This document shows positions 22,216-34,400 of a stretch of DNA of 64,000 nucleotides, in pieces. Under the pieces are notes generated by a model that searched no databases, was not told where the DNA came from, and saw nothing but the letters and a program-made list of their open reading frames with translations. Source of the stretch: Icerya purchasi (lineage: Eukaryota > Arthropoda > Insecta > Hemiptera > Monophlebidae); assembly GCA_039619475.1 (NCBI GenBank), contig CM077115.1:311936734-312000733 (forward strand), read 5' to 3'. A program made the translations under genes and the position numbers. The stretch's first letter is position 1. The number at the start of each line of letters is the position of its first letter.

Positions 22216-25200
22216 TAGCTAATTTTAGACGCGATTTTCTCGAGTTTCGCTGATTAAGGCAGATAACGATAAAATTAATTTTCGTTTTTTACCAAATACT
22301 ATGCCATCGGGAAAAAGTTGGACTAGACGGTGATCCATACTCCCCTCATGTTTCTCTTGTCAGTTTATGTTTGATGTTAATTTGGTAAACGTATTTTTGA
22401 GTGCGTTATTTTTTACGTATTAAAATTTTTGATCTGTTTGACTTAGTTTTACCCTCCCAAAAAAAAACCGAATTAAATAAAGCGAAGTATTCAACAAGCT
22501 AAGGATTACCTTCGGTGATATTGTTGTGCCAAATTGCTGAATTTTCAACAAAAATCATGGTGCAGATACATTACTGAGAAATTGCTCGCCCTTGTTCAGA
22601 CGCGTTATAATTCCGGCCATGAAGCACCATGAGTGATTAGCTGTAATGTTAAACCGGAGGCTCAACCATCTTAATAGAATTAGCGGAAGGGGGGAGGGAT
22701 TTTTCTGAAGAGCCGAGATCAAAAAACACTCTAAATCCGGCCACATGTAAAGGTTTTTCTAGTCGTTTTTTTGACTAAAATGGAATAATAGTTCATCGTA
22801 AATTTCTATCAACTGCTTGTACAATCTACAAGTTTTTCACGAGACAACTCTGAGAATGCGATGTGAAAACTTAGGAATACACGTTTAAAAACAGGACTAA
22901 AGTCGAAGTGTGCGTACAACAGAAGAGGGCTTGAGAAGTAGCGAATTGAGAAGGAATATTCCGGTACAATGAAAAATTAATTAAATGCTCATTGGCTGCC
23001 GTAATGTTAAGACAGAAGAAGAAGAGTAACATATACATAATGTCAGCACCAACAGTAATCGCATAAATAACAATATGAGGACCCCAAAACGGGAAGAACT
23101 TCTAGAAAACCTTTCTTGTGGCAAAGTTGAAATGGAAAAGAGCAGTGAGTAGATTAATTCATCGTGAGATTAATAAGGTAAGTGTAAACAGAATCGGAAT
23201 ACTAATTGTTACTATTTTATCTCGTAGAGGTGGTAGGTGAACATTATCAAAAGTACAAGAAGAAACACATCGATGAAGGAAACCGGGGTGGTGTAATCTT
23301 TTTTTTTTTTTCGGAGGAAAAATTCGTACACGTGAGAAACAAAAAGACTATTACAATTAAGAAGACAATACTAGGTTGAAAGGTGAACATAATACCAGGA
23401 AACACATTATAGAGCTGCAGCAGAAGGGCGGTTGTTTAACATGTGAATTCTTAAAATATAGAGATCATTACGGAGTACTGAATTACCGGAAAGGATAGAA
23501 TTCTCAAGAGTGGAACCGTTTATATTACGAGATGTTCTACTCGGTCAAGGAAAATGAACATTTCAATCACCGCCGATGATAAATAGTTTCAGAATATAGA
23601 ATTTTAAACATCGTAGTCGAGAGAAACAATGTTTGAAAGGGTGCACGAATAGATGGAAATGTGAACAATGTTGCATTGATTAGGACAAGAGAATGGTTGA
23701 AATATGTATTTTGAAATAAAAGAGAACGCCATTTCTAATGAGGATTTCAGAGTCCCATAACCATCGCCACCATCACACCGCAATAGTCTGAAACCTTTAA
23801 AATTAAAGTTCATATCCGGTCGAAATTAAGTTTCTACGAAGTTCCGATAAACTTTATAAAGTTTTATTGGTTCCACAATTAATTTCGTAGTAGCACATTG
23901 AGCGCAGCTAACATATTAGAAGTGAAAAAAAAAAAGAAGAAAGAGAACAAAAATATGCAATTGATACAAGTTGATAGGCATTTTTATATTGAAAGAAATG
24001 GTGATATATAAAACTGTAGCAATGAGAAATCATAAGTCAGAGCGCTAACGAGTTAGAAGGTAATCGAGAAAATAAAGGACAACAGGAAAAAAGATAGAAC
24101 ATATTTATATATGTTAAACTGAAGACGACTCATGTAAGAAAAATTTCTCCTAAAAAGAAAAAATTTTAAATATTACAAGTTGAGATTCAATTTAAATTCT
24201 TAAAGCTGAGTAATGCTGTGTGTATCCTCATGTACACGTCAGTTAACTCTAGTTGTCTGATAAGGTTGACAATAAATTTCACATAGTAGATAAGACTTCG
24301 GCCGCTATCGTAAATGTATTTTACGCTTTCATTATTTGCTGCATTCTAAGAAATTATTTTAATGCATTTAAAAGCAAATAAATGGTAAATGGCGGAAAGC
24401 GTAAACAAGACACAATTTGTAACTGTTATCATTTCAAGTACACATCAAATAAAGATTTAATAAGATAATATATTGTACATTCATTATCGCACGCAACTTG
24501 TATGAAGAGACGGTTACCGAACAATATTACCCTACCTTCAACTAAACCTATATAAAATGAGAACATTCTAAAGTACACTACGATCTAAAAGAGACCTTAA
24601 TCTACGAAATCTTTTCAGCTGCATCGCGGCACAATGGGAATACACATTTTCTACTGCTAACATAGACCATAGAATTGACGACCCTTTGGAAAATGTCTTA
24701 AAATCGTAGTTTTCCAAAGAAAACAAATTACAATTGATATATATGGAGAACTCGAAAAAATTGAATGAAAACTGAAGCGTAATAAATTTCTTTTTTCTTT
24801 TTGCGCATCGTCGAAAAAAGTAGCAGCTATAAAATCATGTGCACATTTAACTTCTTTTTTTGCATAAAAGAATAACTTATTTATAAAACTGAAATTATAT
24901 ATCTATTCACTTGACATACGAAGCTGATAAAAATATATATATATATATATATATATTTTTTTAATATACAAAATGACCAATTATTGCGACTTCCTTTTAT
25001 TATCTTTTTATTTTAGGCGCTTCGCGGCATGACATTTGGCATCGACAATTTTTTACTTAGAACAAAACAAAATTTTTCTCGTTAATCTACATAAGAATAC
25101 CTAAAAAGAAGTACTTACGGAATTTTAAAAATATCAATTTTATCAAAACTGGTAGGGCATTTGAATTTAACAGTTGAATTTTTAGTAAAAATTTTCGTAT

Positions 25201-25576
25201 AAAACTGTTTATAAAATGGAAAGTGTTTAATTAATCAAAAAGTCCACATACGTACTTCTCTGCGAAATGCTATTAAAAAAATTATTTTGAAATCTGAAAT
25301 CAATCGGATAAAACTTATCAAAGTCATTTTCACGCCAATTAGAAAAGAAAAAAAAAATGTTTTAAGAAAAACGCAGTTTTACATGCAATTTTTATGCTGT
25401 TAAACTTAAAATAATGTAACTAAACATCGTTTTACTATTAATCTGCGAGGATAAAGTTTCCCCTCTAAGACAATATTTTCCTCCTCTTCCACTTTCCTAG
25501 ACGATTTTGCGTTTGAGTGCGCATTCTTCTACGCACGTGATAGAGATCTCTGAACGTAGTTGACGCGCAGTGCATC
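22216..25576. other. Intergenic region, no recognised gene
   Basis: About 3.4 kb of AT-rich DNA. I found no exon, transposase motif or terminal repeat that I can support. A (TA)n tract lies near 24933-24956. A 63-codon minus-strand frame (22555-22746) is unrecognised and probably fortuitous. Confidence 0.5.
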
Positions 25577-27131
25577 CTATTGTAAACAAAAATTATAACG
25601 GTTGACCACTTCAGTCATGTTCAAAACATTCATGTCCATTATACTGCTTAGGCCGCCGTTGAAAGTGCACACTGCAATATCGGAAGCTGTATTTAAAACC
25701 AATTTATCGCTCGAACTGCTCTTGGGTGCAAACTTCCCTACACCAGAATTAAAAATTTCGTTATTGTTTTGTGTAAAGCCCCCGCAAACAGCGAGTATGT
25801 AAATTGTCGTTTGGCAGTTCTTCTTCATAAATTATTGAAAACTTCTCGTTACTGAGCAGCTTACTGTAGCGGTAAAAAGCAAGAGCGGATGGACATTTAT
25901 CGTGTTGCGGTTTTTCGTCGGTGGAAAGCCTGTGATAGAGTGTGGTGAAAATTTTCATTTTTCATAATTTCAATGCAGCCTATGTTTCTTCGCATCGTCA
26001 ACTATAATAAATTCATCAATTTTCTTGTCAACTTTCCTGTTCCGCCAAGTCCTTTCCTTATTTTTTCAAATTTCGGAATCTTGTGCCCACACGTTTTTTC
26101 ATAATTAGACTTTCATAGCATGTTGAATACCCTTAAAAATTTCACAGTCACCATCTCCAATATAATATATAGATGGTCTACACTTTGTTTCGTGTAATTC
26201 TTCAGAGTATTTGAACACTTCGATAACGAAATCGACTCCATTTTTCCTACACAGCCCTCGTGATTACATTGTGATGACTTTTGATGTTTTTCATACCATT
26301 CGTCATATTCCGCCGTGTCTCCTTTACTTTTCCGAAATTCGCAGGATTTACAATATTTCGATTTCATTTTCACATCGATGTCTTTGCCCGTGAACCGATT
26401 AGAGGCATAATGCCGCAAAGGGAGGGATATCCCCCCTCTTCGCCAAGATCTGTTTCCTGAAACTGCAATTCCCCCTCGTTCTGCCTTTTTTCAACTGACA
26501 TCGCTTTCTCTAATTGCAACTGCTCTTTGCATGCGCGTAGTAAGCGCAACTTTCGTTGCCATAGCAATTGCTTTGACAAGTTTGTCGTAAAAGAATGGTA
26601 TATCGGCCGGGGCAATTCTATGAAGTGAAAAACTTTTTTATACCATTTAAATGTACACACCTACTAATCGCATCACTAGGGTGATTTCGCGATTGATTTC
26701 ATGTCCATTTCTTACATGAGGGCAATTAGGTATTTCAGTTTTTTTGCACCGGTTACAAGAGAAATTACAATTTTAAAACCAAAACTACGTGTGTCCGATT
26801 CAATCATTTTTACGTTTTCACCGCACTTTTTGCAATCACTTGAACAATTGCGTTCGTAGCAGTTACAAAATTTATAAATCTGTGAATTCGACGTTAATGG
26901 AACTTGTTTATAGTTGCAGTTTCTTGGCCGATCTGCTCTCGCCTTCTACATCTGTCTCTGCTTCGAATCGATTTAACAGTCTGCGATCCAAAATATTTGT
27001 CGTATGTGAAGACCAAGTATCTGATTTCGACCCCTTCATCGATTTATAAACCTTTTTTTAGCAACTCATTAAAAAAATGCCGAATTAATACAAAACCACG
27101 CACGAAAAGCAGAAAAACAACCAAACGGTGA
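25577..27131 (-). pseudogene. Mutator-like (MULE-type) transposase relic
   Basis: The minus strand carries, in order: a Cys-rich segment (KYCKSCEFRKSKGDTAEYDE, near 26350); a segment whose alternative frame reads YIGDGDCEIFKGI (near 26140); KIRKGLGGTGKLTRKLM (near 26040); and STDEKPQHDKCP with downstream sequence (near 25920). These match the DGDS, GKLT and H.DCP-type signatures of a large family of insect Mutator-like transposase-domain proteins. Several frameshifts and stops prove it is dead. The region 26660-27131 contains more Cys-rich, weakly related sequence, so the outer limit is approximate. Confidence 0.65.
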
Positions 27132-28153
27132 TCTTTCAACGGTTATACTGCCACATCAGATGATGCTCTACATGCATATTTTCATACAACTAATGCTCCC
27201 TGTATATCTTTCTAAATTTATCACTAAATGATTAGTCGTGCCTAACAGTATAGCTCCGAAAATCCTATAGAAAGTTTACATTATACGCTCAAAGTCGGTA
27301 AAAAAAACAAAAAAAAAAACCACTATAAATCGAATAGTAACTTATTTTTATGATAAAGCAAAAAATAAAAAATTGATTTTTTGAAAATTCTACCGTGGCT
27401 ATTCCTCTAAGTTACATTTATTTTTCCGACAATTTGGTGTGAATGTAATTATGGTACTATTTGCCTACATTCGTTTTTTTTCCCACAATTTATTTTACAT
27501 GTATTACCATACTGTTTTGATTTAAGAAGTTTTGAACTTAATAGTTTATTCGTTCCTTTATGTAGTTTTTTTGTTTTTTTTCGTTCTTCATAAATTTACG
27601 ATGGCGTAATATTTTTAAATGTAAAATCTAATAGTATCGATATTTTTTTTTTATTCTCTTCTCTTATGGTTACTAAAGACGGGGAAAATTATTACTCCTA
27701 TTTTTAAATGAAAAATTTATAAAACAAGCGAAAAAAGTTTGCACATTCAATTTAAATGTAATTATATCGAGAGAAAAAAAGAGAAAAAAAAAGCAGCTTG
27801 GACGACTTTAAATCGGTAGAAATGAAATAGTATGACCAATTTAACCATTTTTTTTTTTGGAATTTTCTCGAGTGAAATTATTTTTGAAAGAATATACGTT
27901 GTTCATATTCCAATTTGCGATAAAAATTAATCAAAATATAACGTACTGACATATTTAAATATTTTTTTTAATAATTGAATTCTTGCATTTCGGATGAAGC
28001 GGAAATAACGTTTAGCGTTAAACTAAATTTTGTTTTTCCATCATTATTCGGTAATCTGGTTATTTTCTAGCATCAAGTTGAGAAAAATTACAATTCAGTT
28101 CCAAAGGCAAAAAATATCATTATTTCAAGGACCTATATATATATATATATATA
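27132..28153. other. Intergenic region, no recognised gene
   Basis: AT-rich DNA with many homopolymer runs, ending in a (TA)n tract at 28135-28153 into which the mariner element inserted. Nothing else is recognised. Confidence 0.55.
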
Positions 28154-29457
28154 CGAGGGTGGTTCAAATATAAACCGGAATTTCGTCATAAAAATTTTTA
28201 TTTTATACTTACAGTGCTCATATTTTTTACAATTTTTCGAGATAACCCCCCTCGCACACTACGCACTTTTTCCACCTCTCCGGCAATTTTTTTATTCCTT
28301 TTTCGTAAAAATCTCGCGGCTTGTCACGTAGCCATTTGCGCACGAACGATTCCACCTCATCGTTGCTGTCGAAACGTTGTCCACCAAGTGCTTCTTTCAA
28401 CGGGCCAAACAAATAATAATCACAAGGCGACAAATCTGGACTGTAAGGAGGATGTTCAAGTGTTTCCCAGCCCAATTCGGCCAATGTCTCCATCGTGAGC
28501 TGAGCGGTATGTGGCCTGACGTTGTCTTGAAGCAGTATCGCACTACGGATCGGAATTTCGCACCTTTTTGTTCGATAGGCCGGTTTGACTGTGTTTTTTA
28601 GGAGGTTACTGTAATACTGCGCCGTCACAGTACGTTGTTCAGTTAGGAAATCGACTGCGATCACTCCCTTCATGTCCCAAAACACGGTACACAACACCTT
28701 CCCAGCTGACTGTGTAACCTTCGCTTTGACTGGCGCTCCCTCTTTTTTCTTCCGCCACTCCATAGACGAGCGTTTACTCTCCGGCGTATAGTAGTGTACC
28801 CAAGTTTCGTCCGTGGTGAATATTCGCCGCGATAAATTCTCTCCTTCCTCTTCATACCGCTGCAGGAGACGCGTACAAACTTCCCAACGAGTGAATTTCT
28901 GTTCAAAATTCAGAAGTCTTGGCACCCATCTGGCTGCAATTTTGCGATAACCTAGCCGATCATGAATTATTGTCTCAATACTACCTATGCTGATGCCCAA
29001 TTCGTCGGTCATATCGCGTACACGGACGCGTCGGTCAGCCAAAATGAGTTGTTCGATGGCTTTGACGTGTTCATCTGTAATGCTGGTTTTTGGGCGCCGC
29101 GCATGTGCTATGTTTGACACCACTTCACGTCCTTTTCGAAACGCGGAACACCCCACTCGTACACTTGAGTTTTGGAGAGACACTCATGCCCGAACTGTTC
29201 GCGTAATTTTCGGTAAATTTCCACGGATTTTACGTCGTCTTTGACTACATAAACGAATAATGATGCGTTGCGCAACAGACACTGGTACTTCTTTTTCACT
29301 CATGGCTCTAACTACACTAAAAAGTGAGCTTACGCGGTTCTAATTGCTCTACACGCTTCGTAACAAACCGGTCTAACTGCCAGTGCAACCACTTTTTCCA
29401 CAATAAATTTTTCGCGCGTTTATTTAAAAATTCCGGTTTATATTTAAACCACCCTCG
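28154..29457 (-). mobile_element. Mariner transposon with near-identical terminal inverted repeats
   Basis: The ends CGAGGGTGGTTCAAATATAA and, inverted at the right, CGAGGGTGGTTTAAATATAA match over at least 30 bp with one difference. The left end follows TA, as expected for a TA target; the right flank reads CA, one change from TA. The 1304-bp element contains one transposase gene on the minus strand and inserted into a (TA)n tract. The close match of the ends indicates recent activity. Confidence 0.93.
28227..29303 (-). pseudogene. Mariner transposase, two N-terminal frameshifts
   Basis: From ATG at 29303 the reading is MSEKEVPV, then the helix-turn-helix region continues in a second frame (VEIYRKLREQFGHECLSKTQ). 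The third frame runs unbroken from about 29150 to the stop at 28227. The catalytic triad is complete: TDETWVHYY, LLQDNVRPHTA and PPYSPDLSPCDYYLF, with exactly 34 residues between the second and third Asp (D34D). The frameshifts near 29240 and 29150 remove the DNA-binding part from the catalytic part, so this copy should not make active transposase although its ends look usable. Confidence 0.92.
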
Positions 29458-30808
29458 CATATATATATGTAATGCGAGAAGTAAAGCACAAAACACGCAA
29501 AAACAACTCGTTTACAAAAATATTGATATTGGTAGAATTTTACAATTAGTTTATCCTCATATTCCTTATTAACGTTAAAAGAAAAATTAATTAATTTTCC
29601 GTTTATATTAAGTACTAGGAGCGTTAACATTTTATGAAAATTAGAAATTTACACACATACACGAAATCCGGATAAATTTAATTATAAATTAAATACGAGT
29701 AGTACACAAAGTTACACATTATTAATTCAAGAACTTCAACACAGAACAACATAAATTTATACCAAACAGAATTTCTAAAACAGTTCCTTTTTGACTGGTT
29801 AAATAAAAATTTTGTGTATTTTAGTCAAAATATTGTCGCTGGGCAATAATGGACTTTAAAAAATTATGGTTCGGAAGTAATATTATTTATATGAGCAAAT
29901 TAAAACAAGATGTTTCATACGCTGAGGATTCCGTATGTTAAGTTAAAGATAACCATACTATTTATATTTAAATAATACTAAATTCGTAAAAACGAATTTT
30001 GATTTTTCGCGCGTCAAAGAGGGAGAGACGTCATTTTTCATGGTTTTTTGAACGTTTCGCCTACTTCGAAAGTTTCGTTAAGGAAATGAAATATGGTTTC
30101 GTCCCTGACAAATAGCGATCTTTCCTCCGGTATATCACATGCCCGGAAAAAATATTTTTTTCAAAAATTTCGAGCTTTCGGCACCCCGAGGGGCTAAATA
30201 TAAAGTTGTAAGCTCGGCTTATAATTTTCCTATAAAGCAATCCTTTATGCATATATTTGAGATACGTTTTGTTTTTCTCTACGTTTTTACTCGAGCTATT
30301 GTATACGTGAACATAATTTTTTTGCTGTTTTTGGCTCAAAAGGGAGAGGTTTAAAAAATTTTTTTAACCGTAATTAATTTGATTTTATAAAAGGGCTTCC
30401 GCGTTTTGTTTTATATTTGGAATTTCACTTTTAAAGGGTTATTTGGTGAGTTATGAATTTTTTAAGGGTGACTTTGAGGTCGTTTTTTAAATTTCATATT
30501 ATATATTCTTAACGGTTTTTTGTGATTTTTGCCGCACCAGGGTAATATAGCTACTACTAAACAACAAAGAAAAAATCGTTTAATAAATAGAGGAGAGAAA
30601 GGTACTGAACTGTTTTGTTTTTGCCTATTTATATATATTTATTTTTATAATTATTAATATTACTCGAATTAAAAATATTTCATTTTTTTTCCCCACATTT
30701 AAACAAATGTACAATGACTTCTATCATGGCGTCAGTGATCATCAACTGTCCATTCCGATTATTTATCCACTACTACAAAAATTTTATTGCAAATACAATT
30801 TTAAACCA

Positions 30809-30843
<35 letters not shown>

Positions 30844-31108
30844 TATTCTCGTAATGTAAATATTAATGTTTAAAAAAAATATATTACGCGCGTATAATAA
30901 TTTGTATACAAAAAAAATTATATCCTATTTAAACAGCTGAAAACGGATGGAATATGATTCGGAAGTTTATGTATGTCTAGAAATTGAAAGTAGCCAAATA
31001 AAAAAGTTTAACTCAACTTCGAGACGCAATCATTTTAATTGTTGAAAAGTTGGTAATGGATCATCCTTAACTTTTAATAAATAACACTTAAAACGAAACG
31101 AAGAATAA
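29458..31108. other. Intergenic region downstream of XBP1
   Basis: AT-rich DNA between the mariner element and the XBP1 3' end. A GC-richer patch near 30010-30330 has short frames on both strands but no recognisable domain. A 25-base T run lies near 30819-30843. No gene is supported. Confidence 0.5.
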
Positions 31109-31114
31109 TTTATT
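31109..31114 (-). terminator. XBP1: Candidate XBP1 polyadenylation signal
   Basis: AATAAA on the minus strand lies about 60 nt after the XBP1 stop codon. It is a canonical hexamer in the expected place, but AT-rich DNA contains many by chance. Confidence 0.4.
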
Positions 31115-31174
31115 AAAGGTAAAAATTAATTTAAAAAAATGAATAGAGTAACTCATGGAACTTTTAGCGATGAA

Positions 31175-31462
31175 TTAAAAACTATCAGTATAATAATCAG
31201 TTACGATTTCAACCGTAGAATCGGCGTTGATGTAATCAGTGATTGAAGGCGATGAATTTTGCATTGAACACTTTTTTAAGTTAACGTAATTATGCTCTTC
31301 TTCGATATAGGAATGTATCGTAATATTCCACGCGTCTCGTAATAACGGATTTTCATGTTCGACACTTTTCAGATCAGTAATATCGGTAAATATGTCCGGT
31401 ATATTGGATTCCAGTTCCTTTGATGTTTTCCCCACCACTTCGTCATCGGTTTGTTCAGTTTT
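31175..31462 (-). CDS. XBP1: XBP1 exon 4 (C-terminus of the spliced form)
   Basis: The acceptor is TTCTCAG|AAA, phase 0 for the spliced reading. It encodes KTEQTDDEVVGKTSKELESN onward to VTDYYTDSF and the stop. In the unspliced reading this exon supplies about 31 residues before TGA at 31371-31369. The region is acidic, and its function is inferred from the position of the XBP1s activation domain. Confidence 0.93.
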   Translation of the reverse strand, partial: KTEQTDDEVVGKTSKELESNIPDIFTDITDLKSVEHENPLLRDAWNITIHSYIEEEHNYVNLKKCSMQNSSPSITDYINADSTVEIVTDYYTDSF

Positions 31463-34400
31463 CTGAGAACCGAAATAATATATTTTATTTTGTAGATTAA
31501 ACGTTTCGTATAGTACGCCAATTAAAACTAGCTGGTTTGTTTAATGCAAGCTCACTTGAAAACTATACAATATACTAAGCGACAAATAATTACGTTTAAA
31601 TCACAAGCTTAATTATTTACTTGTGAAAGTGTGCTCGTGCAAGAACTACCGATTTTATCCAAGAATAAACTATCCAGTGACGGAAATTCACCCTGAAGTA
31701 CCCAGTCCAACTCATCCAAATCATCAAATAAAACATTATCCGAAGAACTTGTACAATAACTACCGGTAGTGTTCGACTCGAGTGGTGACCCTTCGGCAGA
31801 GGGTTAATAGCGAATTCTGCAGATCCGACAAAGTACTCAAGAGCTCGATTTATACCGGCGTGTTGTTTAAGTTCTTCGCGTAATTTTTCATTTTCTTTTC
31901 GAATGTCGTCTTTTTCCGTTCTTAGAGCTTCCATTTCTTCTTGCAACCGTTTGTTCTGTGTGAAAAAAAAAAAAAAGGTAATAAAACGCATTATTAAAAA
32001 ATAATGAAACACGTTAATTATTTTTTTATTCGGGGAATTTCACGGCCAAGTAAAATTTAGATGTTCTAATATTTACTTTCAAGTTATATACGTATAATTT
32101 CAGTAGGTTACATATTTCAAAATTCATTCCATCTAATAGAATTAAGAATTAAAAGTTAAAATCGTAATTTATTTTAAATGCGCAATCGCAAAACGTTTTA
32201 ATAGGTTGTTGTTTTTTTTTTTATGGAAAACGTAAATAAAAATTACCATTTTTTCTAACTGATTTACGCTTTTTTCTAATTCTTCCATGCGAGCTTTTTT
32301 TTTATCACGAGACGTTTGAGCGGCTTCACGGTTTTTCAATTTTCTATGAAATTACAAAAAAAAATTAAATAAACATAATCAATTATTATATACAATGGCT
32401 GTCCCACGGAAAGTGAGAACAACTCTGGTGCGAGTAGGCAATCATTTACAGCGCGTTCGCTTTGGGCGCATCTTAAAGCCCATTTAATTAGCTATCGAAT
32501 GCAATACACCGGAAGTTCCTACCTCCTCGCCTTCGCCCGCAGCATTGATTTGAAAAAAAAAGTGTTTCGTCGACCCCTACCGTTTTTTTTAGACAAAAAT
32601 ATTACAACATTTTGGAAGGAACTGTATTTTGAAGTTTTTACATAAATCATTATTACTGGTCTAGTACAGAATCATCATCATTCATATTAATCTTCTCGAA
32701 ATAGGCACCTGTGGCCTGCAAACAACGATCCGTGCGTTTGGGACCCGAATGCTTAGAAGCACAAGCAGAATCGCGAATATTTTTCGAAAATGCGCTATGC
32801 CATCGGAATATTGTTGAATTACCGAGTAGTCGAATATCATCAAGATACGCTTCTTCTTTTAATAAATCTAACGTCTCTTATAATAACGAATTACGTACCG
32901 CTGTTCTTGATCCATGCCTTTCTTATCCATCTGGACAACACAGAACTACGCACGGTTTTCACAATTCGTGTCTCACTATTTCGACTATAAAACACGTACT
33001 AACGCTCGTAGAAACCTCCAATTTATCACATTCGACGGCTGATGGAATGGCCTTCAAGGCCAGCTGATTGTAAGACCCGTAACGATGCGTTTCCAACCCG
33101 CTCGCCCCGCTTGAAAAAAATGGTAGGAGTCGACGTTTTTTTTATCGATGCTGCGGGCAAGGGGGTAGGAACTTCCAGTTTGTTGCATTCGGTAGCCAAT
33201 TAAATGGGCTTTAAGATGTTGCCGGAGCGAACGCGCTATGAGTGGTTGCCTACTCACACCAGAATTACTCTCACTTCTCGTGGGACAGTCATTGCATATA
33301 CACATCACAAGCGTAAAATAATAAAAGCAAAATTATATAAAAAATTGTTACTAACACTGATCTAAATACATACCACCTCGTAAATTATCAATTACAGTAC
33401 TTATTATTCTCGTTACTAATTAGAACTGTTTAATAGTAAAACTGCTCAGTGTTTTAAGAATAAAAAATATATTTATATTTAACAACAAAACCTGAAGATT
33501 TTCATTTTTTTTTTTTTTTTTTTTTTTTGTGCAACATGCAGAGTACAATTATGTATTATATAAAACTCGTTCAAAAAAAAAAAAAAAAAAAAAAAAAAGA
33601 AAAAAAAACAAACTTTTATTACAGTTTGCTAACCACCATTTTTATTGAGCTCCAATACACCATATTATTTAATGGCATCTTTCAATAAGATAACGCCATT
33701 TAGCGTATCGTATACCATTAGTTTATAGTTGTAAGATTAAACACATACAGAGTTACTGTTTGACGAAAGGAAAATGAAATATTTTATAGAGAAGCGTGTT
33801 TGTGAGAAATTTTGTTTCAAAACTGGTAAAATTTTCACCGAAAAACAGGCGCACATGGAAAACCGCATGAAATGTTCGCATTTTCATGAGTAGAATTTCA
33901 GCGTTTTTGAATTAGGCAGATAGGATGACTACAAATCGGTTTATTCTTCACATCAACAAATGATAAAAACATTTATGTCGCTTTTTCTCTAACTTTTGCA
34001 AATCACCGTCCGACTGTGTGGAAGGTTACCGAAAATGTAACATGGTGGCCACTCAAATGTAATTTTTAAATTGCCGGTCAAAATCCTCCCGATTTCCTGA
34101 TTACTAGAATTGTACAAAAAGCGGAACGGATTTTTTTTTTTTTATTACTATTAGTAATATTTGACCGGCGCAGCATATTTTACATAAATAAAAAACAGAA
34201 CTGTTTGTAATTTATTTTGAACCAAGTAAATTAAAAAATGCATTCATTATTTGCGTAAAATGATTTTTTTTCTTATTAAAAATATCGTTTTTGCTATTTT
34301 TAATTTTTTTCCCGTTTTATAACAGAATTCTCGGCTTATTCCCGACTGGGTAGCTACCCTGCGTAAGCATCAGTATCAAATCGTTATATAATATTTCAAC

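Noticed and set aside
28214..29244. Plus-strand frames of 74-94 codons within the mariner element
   Set aside because: They are antisense shadows of the transposase.
31617..32012. 131-codon frame read as the true end of XBP1 at TAA near 31617
   Set aside because: That stop lies in the conventional intron after exon 3; the donor CAA|GTAAAT removes it, and the unspliced reading ends at TGA 31371-31369 instead.
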